Shown here: in pieces, positions 1-15,068 of the stretch
How positions within the stretch are numbered: the stretch's first letter is position 1
Layout: each line of letters starts with the position of its first letter
NCBI GenBank assembly: GCA_963920575.1
Contig: OY986965.1
Location: 24,726,988-24,790,987, forward strand
Source of the DNA: Narthecium ossifragum
Taxonomy: Eukaryota; Streptophyta; Magnoliopsida; Dioscoreales; Nartheciaceae
DNA: 64,000 bases
Reading direction: 5' to 3'
Made by a program: the position numbers and the translations under genes
The notes under the pieces: generated by a model
Told to the model about the DNA's origin: nothing
What the model saw: only the letters and a program-made list of their open reading frames with translations
The model's database searches: none

Positions 1-129
1 GGGTACTCGCTGGGACGGCGAGGTGGGTGGAGCCCGTGGATGAAGGGGCGTGGGAGCTGCGAGGTGAGGTATACAGGAGGAAGGAGAACGTGGGTGGAGG
101 AATGGAGAGAGGTGGAGCCGTGGAGATGG

Positions 130-345
130 TGTTGAGGATGGTGCGTTAAACATGTCAACCCGACCCACCCAGACCTGACCCGTTTAATAAACAGGTTAGA
201 CGGGTCGGGTTGGGTTAACCCGTTTATAAATGAATCGAATTCGAACATATAAATATAACCCGTTTATTAAACAGGTCCAGTTCGGGTTGGGCTTTTGGGT
301 CAAGATATCGATGCTCGATTCGACCCGTGAACTCGAATTACAGCC
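130..345. repeat. Dispersed repeat with ACCCGTTT / AAACGGGT-like motifs
   Basis: The stretch alternates GACCCGTTTAATAAAC-like blocks with their reverse complements (GGGTCGGGTTGGGTT, AACCCGTTTATTAAACAG). This pattern is common in short plant DNA transposons. I could not fix terminal repeats or a target duplication. Bases 1-129 show nothing I can assign. Confidence 0.35.
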
Positions 346-679
346 CTGATTAGAGGCCATATTTTACAAAAAAAAAAAAACAAGAGGATCCCGGAAGTGC
401 CAAAAGAGAACTGCAGGGCCAAAACAGCAAAATGTTCCTTCTTTGGATAAAGAAGTGATATTTCTTCTGCAAAAAAAAGTTGTTTTATTGTTCCTCCATC
501 AAAACTCTGCTTTTGCGCAAGATAAGATACATTCTCTTGAAAAGCATACAGAAGTGGTACAATCCAGACTAATGTCACGATATGACTAGACTAAATTATA
601 AATTCTGATGTGCATGCTAAGATCAAGATTCACCAACTCAAAATCAAGCAAAATTAATTGAGGGGCCCTGAGAATTTGA

Positions 680-4780
<4,101 letters not shown>

Positions 4781-5138
4781 GGATTCGCTAGGCTGCTGCT
4801 AAAACCCTAGATACCCTGCCTTCAAATAACACATCTTTTAGTAGGGTTTTGCTTTTAATTTTCCCGGGGCGTGTCACGTGCTGCGCACGGGTCTCCTTAG
4901 ACGATTCGCACGGGTTACATCGAGTCTATGTAGGAACCCAAAAGTTTAGAGTTCGACCCAATCCGTGTGTCCAATAGGTTTGGATCCGTTGAGATTAGGT
5001 CATCATGGTGACTAAAGTTGAGAGTACTAAAACGCAATTTAGCCAAACTTTGACTTTTAGTATCCTCAGTTTAGCCAAGTTGAGTGTACTAAATTGCTTG
5101 TTAGCACCCTCAACTTTAGCCCCGTTACCGTTTTCCGT
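4781..5138. other. PRMT3 upstream region
   Basis: This is the presumed PRMT3 5'UTR and promoter, read leftwards. A perfect G-box CACGTG sits at 4875-4880, about 95 bp upstream of the start codon, but no clear TATA box is seen. From about 4990 a repeat-like stretch (ACTAAAACGCAATTTAGCC) begins and partly recurs beyond the adjacent MITE near 6130. Confidence 0.4.
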
Positions 5139-5141
5139 TAA

Positions 5142-6015
5142 GGGCCTGTTTGGTTGATGAGAAGTGAGCTGAAGTGGAGTGACTTCTGGGGAGTGGAGTG
5201 GAGCGGAGTGAAGTGAAGTGACTTCTGGGGGTTTCTGAGTTCTGGTGTTTGGTTGGTGTTTGAAGTGGGATATGGTCACCCCAACTATTTAATATTTTAA
5301 TAATTTTTTTATATTAAAATATTAAAAATGATATTATTTTAGATGACGTGGACCAATCACGAGGTGCCATGTGACATGTGGGATCCATTTATATTACTAT
5401 TTTATTACAGTATGATATCATTAACATTATTTGCCACTTAAAATATTAAAATGAAAACATTAAAATAATATTTTAATCTTAAAATATTAATAATTTAATA
5501 ACTTTTAAATTAAATTATTAGAAATAATATTATTTTGGATGACATGGATCAATCACGAGGTGCCACGTGACATGTGGGATCCATTTATATTACTATTTTA
5601 TTACAGTATGATATTATTAACATTATTTGCCACTTAAAATATTAAAATTAAAACATTAAAACAATATTTTAATTTTAAAATATTAATAATTTAATAACTT
5701 TTAAATTAAATTATTAGAAATAATATTATTTTGGATGACGTGGACCAATCACGAGATGACACGTGATATGTGAGACCTACAATATTAATATTTTATTACA
5801 GTATAATATTATTAATATTATTTCCCACTCAAATGCCACTTCACGCCAAAAAGACCTGAAGTCGAAATGAGAAGTGTCAGCTTTGTCTACAGTGACTTGG
5901 AAGTGAGGCTGAAGTGACTTCAGCCCCACTTCCGAGCAACCAAACACATGAAGTGGTTGGAGTCACTTCAAAAAAAAGTGACTCCAGCTCCACTTCAGGC
6001 CAACCAAACAGGCCC
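5142..6015. mobile_element. Harbinger/Tourist-like MITE, 874 bp
   Basis: The terminal inverted repeats are GGGCCTGTTTGGTTG and CCAACCAAACAGGCCC. They are flanked by TAA on both sides (5139-5141 and 6016-6018), the 3-bp duplication typical of PIF/Harbinger. Subterminal GAAGTGACTTC-type motifs recur at both ends. There is no coding sequence. The core consists of tandem 196-bp repeats. A related element lies at 52451-53576. Confidence 0.87.
5342..5830. repeat. 196-bp tandem repeat inside the MITE, about 2.5 copies
   Basis: The block beginning GATGACGTGGACCAATCACG recurs at 5342, 5538 and 5734, an exact 196-bp period, followed each time by a run of TTATTAC, AATATT and TTAAATT sequence. The third copy is cut short at the MITE's right arm. 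Confidence 0.85.
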
Positions 6016-6018
6016 TAA

Positions 6019-6470
6019 GTGATACAAATAGCGTCTTCAGTTTGGACTTTGTGATACCCGTATGTTAGGGGTATTAAGAGACAAAAACTTTTCTTGACAA
6101 TACTAGATTATAGATTGACCAAACTTGGTGCTACTAAAAAGCAATATACCATAAAAGATAATGAAATAAATAATTTCTTAATATTAGTTATAGCCAATTC
6201 AAAAATGGTAAAAAAGCAAACAATAATGGATGAATTCGATCTCTATTGTTCTGCTCTCATGATAGTTGACAAAGCAACTCAGCAAACAATAATGGATGAA
6301 CTAATAGATGGCTACGATACTCAATAGAATCCCGAAGCTGATCTAATACCATTTAGGAAGACTATTAAACAGCTTTGTTCAATGGTAAATCTCTTAAATC
6401 AAAACATTTACAATTAATCCGAAGCTATTATAGAGGTTTGCTTCAAGGAAGATTAATTTTAGGGAGAAGG
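6019..6470. other. Unassigned AT-rich stretch
   Basis: A 77-codon frame (6094-6327, plus strand) repeats the phrase QTIMDE twice and resembles nothing I recognise. No terminal repeats or RNA gene are visible. It may be a degraded transposon fragment, since ACTAAAAAGCAATAT echoes the sequence left of the MITE. Confidence 0.3.
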
Positions 6471-7640
6471 GTCAATAGGGGTTGAAATGGCCATGACCTA
6501 GGCCATGGCGCGGTGCATCACACCAAGCCATGGGGAGCATGGAAACACCATGATCGCACGAGCAAGCATCCTTAAACGAGGCTAGACGACACTTCCCCAA
6601 AGATGGCGTGACGAATTTCGAGCATGGCATGGTGGACCAGGCCAAGGAGGAAGACGCCGCGCTAGGACGCGGTGCGGCGCGAGCCCAACGGAGCATGACG
6701 CGCGCGGGAGCAAGTCAAGCGAGCAAGCCACGCACCAAGGCGACCAAAAAGGGCGCGCGGGTCGAGCGCGTGCGTGATGCGCTCAGGAAGTCTAGTCCGA
6801 GTCAAACTAGGACTTGGCTTGCCTAGGCTAATGCAGTAAGTGCTTGGGAGAAAGCCACGTGGGCTAATCACCTAATTCCACTTGGGAAGGAAGCTCCAAG
6901 ATTAATGACGCGATTAAAAACCGTTTTGGCACGGAAGATTTTGAAGATGACGCGCGACTCCGAGTTGCACTAGGAGACGGCGCGCCAGACCGGGCGGTTG
7001 TGCCTTGGAGGCCAATCCATCCGAGAAAATTCAAATGTCTCGCGTGTGTTTGACTTGGAATAGATGATGACATGGGGAATAACCGTTGTGACTCAGGGAA
7101 ACTTGCTGTTGGCGCGGACGAATAGGAAGGAGTCCTATTTTGAGTCAAGAAGCGAGCATGGCTATCTTAAAGCAAGTTAAATTCAAGAGAGAGTCCAGCT
7201 AAGTTTGGTAACTTAGTGTTATGCTTATCTAAAGCCTAGATATGGATGTAAGTCAGGACTTTGAGTAGGACTTCGTATGAGTGGCTTGTTGGAGCAAGCC
7301 AAGGACTATTCCTCTATATAAGCAGTAGGTTGGCCAAGGTGTTGGGCATCAAGGCTTTGGCTAGGGTTTGGGAGTTCCTTATATTGAGTGATCTTTGTAC
7401 CTTGGGAGGGAGAGAGAGATGTGAGGGATTCTCTTGTAAAGATCGTTGGTCAATAAAGGAAGATGGCCATACCCTTTGCCATACTTGTGTTCTTGCTTCT
7501 TGGTGTGCCTTTGTCCAAGAAGAAGAAGAAGAGGGAGGACTGGTCAAGAGGAGTCTTGACGCCATCATCGAACACGTAAGTGAGAAAATTTTGTTCCCTT
7601 ATTTTTTCCGGTGACACCCCCCATCGCCCCACAATAATCC
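6470..7640 (+). mobile_element. LTR-like block with TATA box and poly(A) signal
   Basis: A TATA-type sequence CTATATAAG lies near 7314 and TCAATAAAGGA near 7450, about 140 bp apart, as in a U3-R arrangement. A clearly related block with the same order lies at 22540-23560: tracts like AGTCCTAGTTGGACTAGGAC, CCTAATTCCACTTGG, the TATA, the AATAAA, then CTGGTCAAGAGG. The two are too diverged to be the paired LTRs of one insertion. Exact ends were not found. Confidence 0.45.
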
Positions 7641-7739
7641 CCCCGCCCCCCCAAGCCCCCCAAGGATCGTGGAGGCATGGGGAACTGTCCTATGGAGGCA
7701 GATGGACGAATTGAGCTTCCAGCCGGCAGATTGTAGGTG
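7641..7739. other. C-rich stretch left of the Athila insertion
   Basis: A run of C-rich sequence (CCCCCCGCCCCCCCAAGCCC) leads up to the Athila target site. A similar C-rich run follows the related LTR-like block near 23550, so it probably belongs to the same older element. Confidence 0.35.
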
Positions 7740-8091
7740 GTCGGTGATGAGTGCATAAAAGTGCACTCTGAACAACCTTAAAATCATCTTAATTGCTATA
7801 TCTTCACCCTTAATCAACTTCTTTAGCACTATTTGTATAGTATATGTTACTTCACATAGTTGCTTGGAAAATGCAGGAAATTGGAGCTGAAAGAAGCTGA
7901 AAAGATTATATGGGTCGATTTGGAAGATGAATCTGTACCTGATGATGAAGAATCAGATAATGTGCCATATATGGTTGGAAATCTCTTGAAGTCTAGTTTA
8001 TGGGGAATTTTACGGTTCGTGATTCCGAGTTTCCTAGAGGAAGTTACAATATTTTTCGTACCAGTGCGCAGTGTTGAGTGAATAGTGACGA

Positions 8092-8384
8092 TCGACCGTC
8101 AAATCTTCACAGTCGACCGTCGCGCCTGAAAATCCTCACGGTCGACCGTAAAATCCTCACGGTCGACCGTCAAATCCTCACGGTCGACCGTCAAATCCTC
8201 ACGGTCGACCGTGGAGCTCAAAAATCCTCAAGATCGACCGTAAGATGCCACGGTCGACCGTAGCATCGACCGTCAGCCTCTGTCAAGAAAAACACTTCCG
8301 ACGGACAATGCGAAGATCGACCGCAGCTTATCAAAATAAATTATGCACCTCACGATCGACCGTTAAGGTCTCACGGTCGACCGC
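8092..8384 (+). repeat. Array of TCGACC palindromes with 21-bp period in U3
   Basis: TCGACC cores start at 8092, 8113, 8142, 8163, 8184, 8205, 8234, 8254, 8266, 8356 and 8377, with one isolated TCGACC at 8317. Spacings are 21 five times, 29 twice, 20 once and 12 once. Most cores sit in the 12-bp perfect palindrome ACGGTCGACCGT. The unit reads CCTCACGGTCGACCGTCAAA plus T. The array ends about 65 bp before the TATA box. Confidence 0.92.
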
Positions 8385-8446
8385 CAGATCAGCCAGGGGC
8401 GTATAACGGATTTAAACTTAACCCGAGTTTGCTGATCTTTGGGGGC

Positions 8447-8454
8447 TATAAATA
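8447..8454 (+). promoter_or_regulatory. TATA box of the Athila 5' LTR
   Basis: TATAAATA follows GGGGGC and precedes AGGAAAG. The same box occurs in the 3' LTR at 16931-16938. It marks the U3/R region and lies directly downstream of the palindrome array. Confidence 0.75.
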
Positions 8455-9426
8455 GGAAAGTTAGGGTAAGCCAAGGGGGACTTCTTGGACGTTTTTGGAG
8501 GCTCTTTTTGGACGTTTCCCAAAGGAAGAAGATGAAGACATCTCCATCCATGGCCGAGTAATCCGCGGGCATGGCGGACGGATGATCTAGCGAGGATTAG
8601 GGTTTCTTCTCCAACAATGGTTCATAGTTTTTAATCTTCATTGTTAAACTCTTTTCTATGTGTTGGATCTTCAAATATTATTTTCAGATTATAGATTTCT
8701 ATGTGGATGATTAATATTATGAATCCAGTCATGCTTTTTTCATGATATTATAATCCCATAGTCTTCTCTTTTGATTCTCCTACCGAGTCTTGCGAGACCT
8801 TTGCTATGTATTGCCCGTAGTGACAACTGGTATTGTGTATTCTTATGGATCTAGTAAGACAAGGTTGAGGCTCTATCTCGTGAAATCTTTGCTATGCATT
8901 GCCAATTGTGAGAGTTGGTATTGTGTATTCTTGGAGATCCAGTTAGATAGAGTTAGGGCTTTGTCCCGATGAACTTTTGCTACGCATTGCCTGTAGTGAC
9001 AGCCGGTATCGTGTATTCTTAGGTTTGGTTGGATGAAGTTAGAACTATAAAACGGAAGAACTAATCGTAAGAGGAGACATTTATTTATTTTGTTAGGGTT
9101 ATAGTTCCATATCTTCCGGTTAAGGTGATTGGGATGTGAATCCATTAACTGAGTATCATATGAACCGTTGAGAAGAGAAGAACCTAAATCCGAGTGAAGT
9201 GATTCCAGAAGCCTAGCCTCATTCAAATGTTGATTTCTTTCGTTAACTTTATCTTATCATTATATCTTCAATCTATTTCCTTAACTTTTACGCTCTTGAT
9301 TGTTTTCAATGTATTGTTATCTGTGTTTCTGGATCTTTCATGTTTGTCTCTCTGTGGGTTCGACCTCTCTTATGCTGTACTACACCGCGACCGCTGTGCG
9401 TGACACATTTGAGCGACATAAAAAAT

Positions 9427-9444
9427 TGGCGCTGTTGCCGGGGA
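9427..9444 (+). other. Primer binding site, tRNA-Asp
   Basis: TGGCGCTGTTGCCGGGGA begins 6 bp after the LTR and complements the 3' end of plant tRNA-Asp(GTC) plus CCA with a single mismatch (T for C). This primer is known for Athila-type elements. Confidence 0.88.
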
Positions 9445-9675
9445 GATGGTTCAAAAAAGCGCCAGAATCAGATTACAGTGATTGTAGACAACGAAAGCGG
9501 TAACTTCGTTGATTTTCTTTAGTTTTTATATTTTTTATGTCGGCTTTGATTTTTCTTCTCTATTAGGATTGTTTTCTTTTATTCGGTTTTAGTTAATAAG
9601 TTTAGTTTCAATTATTGTTTTTTGCTTATTTTCTTTAGTTGATTTGCATCTTTTGGATTGCGTGTTTGTTGGTGT

Positions 9676-11150
9676 ATGCCTCGATATAGAGACGAACTAG
9701 GCAGATTTGCTAGACGTCCCGAGGGTGATTCTGAAACTTCTGATAGTGAGACGTATTTTGCTGATCTCTTTGACGCACAGTCACAGACTTTACATCATAT
9801 TTTCATTATGGCTGAACACGAGGAAGAACAACCTCCTAGGAGTTTGCAAGAATACTTGCATCCTACTCGCACTGCTACACCTTCATGCATCATGTTTCCA
9901 CCTAATGCAGCACATGTTGACTTTAAACCTGGCATGATTCAGTTGCTTCCTACCTTTCATGAGTTGGAAAATGAAAATCCATATGTGCATATTAGGGAAT
10001 TTGAGGAAGTAGTAGCAACCTTCCATAGCCAACCAGGTGCACTAGATATGATCTGACTTAAGTTTTTTCCCTTCTCACTGAAGGATAGAGCGAAAAGTTG
10101 ATTATATTCCTTGAGGCCACGATCTATAGGATCTTGGGCTGAAATGACATAGATATTTTTCAACAAGTATTTCCCACAGCACAAAACCAATGCACTTAAG
10201 AGACAGATTTCGATCTTCACACAGAAGGATAGTGAAACTTTGTATCAGGTGTGGGAACGATATAAAGACATGTTGAATTTATGTCCTCATCATGGATATG
10301 AAAGTTGGCGCCTTGTTAGTTATTTCTATGATGGTTTAACTGTTAGAGAACCTCAATTTGTTGAGATGATGTGCAATGGTGAATTCTTGCAAAAAGATCC
10401 TGATGCAGCAATTGAATACTTGACTGAGCTTGCTGAGAAAGCTTATACATGGACTGGACCGAATGCAACAGAAAGTACAAACATGGCCAGACCACCACCG
10501 CAACAACCAGGTGGAGGAATTTATCAGTTGCGGGAGGAGGATGCACTCAAGGCTAAAGTGGAGAGTCTGACAAGGGAGTTGGAGCTATTAAAGACCAAAG
10601 ATATGATGGCAGCCCGGACCTCTCCATATAATGAACCTACAAGGCCAGCTAGGCCGTGTGCGATCTGCCAAGGCGTGGACCACCAGATTGATGATTGCCC
10701 CATCTATGCTGAGATGAGAGGTGTGTACGACGAGCATTGCAACGCTGTAGGCGGATTCCGGAGGCCGTACACTCCCTGTTCAGAGACGTATAATCCAAGA
10801 TGGTGAGAGCATCCGAACTTCAGCTGGAAGTCGAACGCTCCACAGAGCAACGAGCATCATCAACCACCACCTAATAAGCCTTTTTCTAACCCTCCTTATA
10901 ATACATCTGGTTTTCCTAGGCCTACATTTAATGACAATTTACAGGAACTGAAATCTATGATTGTGCAGGAATCTAAGGAATGGAAGGAGGATATTCAAGA
11001 GATGAAGAGCCAGATCACGAAGATGATCAACTCTTTGAGCGTGCATGAACGAGGAAAGTTCCCAGCTCAACCTCAACAAACGCAGGTATCTAGTGCTGAG
11101 CAAAATAATGTGAAGGAGATGAATGCCGTAACTATAAGAAGCGGGAAAAC
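9676..11150 (+). pseudogene. gag: Athila gag, four in-frame stops
   Basis: The structural capsid protein is read in one frame from ATG 9676 (MPRYRDELGRF). It has the Athila-like capsid core ENPYVHIREFEEVV, then LKFFPFSLKDRAKS, a CX2C..H zinc-binding region (CAICQGVDHQIDDC near 10660), and a Pro/Asn-rich tail. Stops interrupt it at 10054 (TGA), 10099 (TGA), 10150 (TAG) and 10804 (TGA). Family comparison suggests these positions were R, W, Q and R; all fit C-to-T or G-to-A transitions at what were probably methylated cytosines. The same frame continues into pol, so gag and pol formed a single ORF. The gag end at 11150 is approximate. Confidence 0.87.
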
Positions 11151-13004
11151 AACAAAAAGCCCTTCACAAGAGCCCACCGAACCTCCTATTGTTGTTGAAG
11201 AAGAGGACCGGATTGATGAGAACCATGTAGAGACCGATCATTCAGATGGCCCTACACCAGGTGACTTTCAGGTACGTGTCCCTTTCCCTCAGGCATTGAA
11301 ATCCACTAAATTTACTATGGAGCCCAACAGCGAGATTTTGGAGCATCTTCGGCAGGTTAAGGTAAACCTTCCTCGTTTGCATGTTATTAAGCAAATTCCT
11401 ACATATGCTAAAGTGATTAAAGATTTATACACTATGAAGAGACGACATCATGTAAAGAAAACTACATTTTTAACAGAGCAGGTTAGTGCACTGCTTCAGC
11501 ATAGGATTCCTCCTAAATATAAGGATCCTGGCTGTCCTACTGTGTCTTGTTTCATTGGAGAGCATGAAGTAGGACAAGCTTTACTAGATCTTGGTGCGAG
11601 TGTTAATTTGATGCCATATTCAGTTTACTTGCAACTTGGTTTAGGACAGATTAAGTCGACATCTGTGGTTTTGCAATTGGCAGATAGATCCACGAAGACT
11701 CCACGAGGAGTAGTAGAGGATGTGCTTGTTCAAATAGATAAATTTTATTATCCTGTTGATTTCTTAGTCTTGGATACTCATGCTGTAGTAACTGCTGATT
11801 CTAAAATTCCTATTATTTTAGGTAGACCGTTTCTTGCTACTGCTAATGCTATAATTAATTGCAGGAATGGCTTAATGAAGTTAACTTTTGGGAATATGAC
11901 TTTAGAGATTAATGTTTTTAATGTTGCTAAGCAGCCTGATGAGGATGATGAATGCCAGCAGACTTACCAGATTGATTTGCTCACTAAAGAGGAGTTTGCT
12001 ACAACTGAAATTAATTTTCTTGAATTAGATTTGGATGAAAATGTTAATGTTGATGGTATGTGTAAAAATTTGGAACATTGTTCCTTTGCAGGTCCATGGA
12101 ATCCAATATTTGAAGAATTGCCAGAAAGAGGACAGCCACCAACACCATCATCCATAAAACCGCCCAAGCTGGACTTGAAGCCACTTCCTCAAGGATTGAA
12201 GCATGCCTATCTTGGTCCAGGTGATACATACCCAGTTATTATTTCTTCAGCATTAACTGCAGAGCAAGGTGAGCAATTACTTAGCATTTTAAATGAGCAT
12301 AAATCAGCTATTGGATGGAGTATAGCAGATCTGAAAGGTATTAGTCCCTTGATATGTTCCTATATGATTAATCTTGAACAAGGGGATGTACCTCGTAGGG
12401 ATCCTCAGCGTAGGTTGAACCCTACAATGAAAGAGGTAGTAAAAACTGAAGTGTTGAAATTATTAGATGCAGGAATTATCTATCCTATTGCTGATAGCAA
12501 ATGGGTGAGCCCTACGCAGGTTGTACCTAAAAAATCTGGTGTCACCGTTGTTAAAAATGAAAGTGGAGACTTTGTCCCCACTAAATTGGTGACAGGACGG
12601 CGTATGTGTATAGATTATAGAAAATTGAATGTTGCCACCCGTAAGGATCATTTTCCATTGCCTTTTCTAGACCAGATTTTAGAAAGAGTAGCTGGACATC
12701 CTTTTTATTGTTTTCTTGATGGTTATTCTGGATATTATCATATTGAGATTGCTTTAGAGGACCAGGAAAAAACTACTTTTACTTGTCCTTTTGGTACTTA
12801 TGCTTTCCGTAGAATGCCATTTGGATTATGTAATGCTCCTGCTACTTTTCAGCGTTGTATGATGAGTATGTTTGCTGATATGATCGAGGAATGTATGGAA
12901 GTATATATGGATGACTTGACTGTATTTGGTAATACTTTTGATGCATACTTGCAAAACTTAAATAGAGTCTTGGGCAGGTGTGAGGAGAAGAACCTTGTGC
13001 TTAA
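10957..13004 (+). pseudogene. pol: Athila pol, protease and reverse transcriptase part
   Basis: It continues the gag frame. The aspartic protease motif is LLDLGASVNLMP near 11584 and the GRPFLATANA segment follows. Reverse transcriptase shows GRRMCIDYRKLNVAT, DGYSGYYHI, FGTYAFRRMPFGLCNAPATF and the catalytic YMDD box near 12907. Just past the palm the frame breaks near 13003: one base appears lost where related elements read LNWEKCHFMV, and coding resumes in the frame of 13005. Catalytic residues are intact, so this half was inactivated only by the frameshift and the upstream stops. Confidence 0.93.
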
Positions 13005-15068
13005 TTGGAAAAGTGTCACTTCATGGTGCCTTCAGGCATTGTGTTGGGCCATATTGTCTCTTCCAAAGGCATTGAGGTACATCGATCAAAAATCGATCTC
13101 ATCTCAAATCTTCCTGTGCCAAAGACTGTTAAAGATGTTAGATCCTTTCCAGGGCATGCTGGTTTTTACAGGAGATTCATTCAAAAATTTTCTGCCATTG
13201 CTCGTCCTTTATGTAATCTTTTGATAAAGGATACCCCTTTTGACTGGACTATTGATTGTCAGAAGGCTTTTCAAGCCTTGATTGATAAATTGACTTCCGC
13301 ACCTAATGTGCAACCACCCGATTGGAGCCTTCCTTTTGAATTGATGTGTGATGCAAGTGATTTTGCTGTAGGAACTGTTTTAGGGCAGCGAAAAGATGGT
13401 AAACCTCATGTTATTCATTATGCTAGCCGAACCTTGAATAGTGCACAGATGAATTATTCTACCACCGAGAAAGAACTGTTAGCTATAGTCTTTGCATTAG
13501 ACAAGTTTCGTGCTTATTTGATTGGTTCTCCCATTACTATTTTCACTGATCATGCCGCGCTTAAGTACCTTCCCACCAAGAAGGATGCTAAAGCGCGCCT
13601 AATTCGTTGGATATTAATCTTACAGGAATTTGATATTTTTATAAAAGATAAAAAGGGTGTGGAGAATGTTGTCGCCGATCACCTATCGCGGTTGATGGTG
13701 GAAGTAGCGGAAGATGAGCCACCAATCATGGATGACTTCCCTGATGAGCAACTCTTTTCAGTTGCACGACTGCCCTGGTATGCGCATATTGTTAATTACT
13801 TAGCAACATGTGAGATCCCTTCCTTTTGGAGTGCGCAGGATAAGCGTAGGTTTTTTGTTGAGGTAAAGAAATTTTATTGGGATGATCCTTGTTTGTTTAA
13901 GTATTGTCCTGACCAGATTATGCGCCGTTGTATCCCTGATTATGAAATCGAAAGCATCATTACATTCTGTCACTATCGTGCATGTGGAGGCCATTTTTCG
14001 ATGAAAAAGACTGCTGCTAAAATTTTTCAATGTGGTTTTTACTGCCCTACTATGTTTCGTGATGTTAATATTTTTTGCAAATCCTGTGATAGATGCCTAA
14101 CACTAGGAGCTTTATGTATGAGACATATGATGCCTTTGAACCCAATTCAAGCTGTAGAGATTTTTGATTGTTGGGGTATAGACTTTATGGGACCCTTTCC
14201 TTCTTCTTTTGGCTATTTATATATATTATTGGCTGTGGAATACGTGTCTAAGTGGGTGGAGGCTATTGCATATAGGACTAATGATCATTCCACTGTCATC
14301 AAGTTTCTTAAAGAGCATGTTTTGTCTAGATTTGGTACTCCTAGGGTCATTATTAGTGACCAAGGATCCCATTTTTGTAATCGCTCTTTTGAGGCTTTGA
14401 TGCGCAGGTATGGACTTACACATAAGATTTTCACTGCTTATTATCCACAGACGAATGGCCAAGCTGAATTAGCCAATAGAGAGATAAAGCAAATCCTGGA
14501 GAAGACAGTGAGCCCCAACCGAAAGGACTGGTCCTTGAGGCTATCAGATGCGTTGTGGGCATATCGCACTGCCTACAAGACTACCCTGGGGATGTTGCTA
14601 TTTTGCTTAGTTTATGGAAAACCATGTCATCTTCCAGTTGAATTAGAACATAAGGCCTATTGGGCTATTAAGTCACTAAATTTTACTTTTGATGTTGCAG
14701 GTCAGGAACGGAAACTTCAGCTCTCTGAGTTAGAGGAACTCAGGAATGATGCTTATGAAAGTTCCAGGATCTTCAAGGCAAAGACAAAGGCCTACCATGA
14801 CAAGAAGATCCTGCGGAAGACGTTTCAAGTAGGACATCAAGCTTATCTGTATGACGCACAACTGCATCTTCATCCTGGGAAGCTGAGATCACGCTGGACA
14901 GGCCCCTTCACCATTAGCAGAATATTTGAGAATGGGGCTGTGGAAGTTGAAGACCCAAAGGATGGGAGGCTGTTTACGGTTAATGGACAGCGCTTGAAAC
15001 AGATTCCAGAGAAAGTGGACCCTGAGGAGCACACCGTTTCTCTCGTAGACCATGTCTACGAGGGATGA
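13005..15068 (+). pseudogene. pol: Athila pol, RNase H and integrase part
   Basis: A 687-codon frame with no stops. RNase H is at 13340-13700 (CDASDFAVG, YSTTEKELLA, FTDHAALKYL). The integrase HHCC finger is near 13970-14100 (H..H..CKSCDRC). The integrase core has GIDFMGPFPSS, VISDQGSHF and YYPQTNGQAELANREIK, giving the expected D, D, E residues. The C-terminal domain ends RWTGPFTISRIFENGAVEVE without a chromodomain, as expected for Athila/Tat. It is separated from the protease-RT half by a one-base deletion. Confidence 0.93.

Larger units (their letters stand above)
7745..9421 (+). repeat. 5' LTR of the Athila element
   Basis: It begins TGATGAGTGCA and corresponds to the 3' LTR throughout. 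It ends ..GACATAA where the 3' LTR ends ..GACATCA, so the canonical CA end appears mutated to AA. It is about 42 bp longer than the 3' LTR, largely because of repeat-array differences at 8092-8384. Confidence 0.93.

Noticed and set aside
6094..6327. 77-codon ORF
   Set aside because: No similarity to a known family and it sits in a likely decayed transposon; reported only as unassigned sequence.
7261..7614. 117-codon ORF
   Set aside because: Overlaps the TATA and poly(A) signals of an LTR-like block; translation has no recognisable domain.
8092..8384. Regularly spaced palindromes looking like a CRISPR array
   Set aside because: The units are 21 bp with almost no variable spacer, lie inside a plant retrotransposon LTR and recur in its partner LTR. 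No cas-like gene exists in this eukaryotic sequence.
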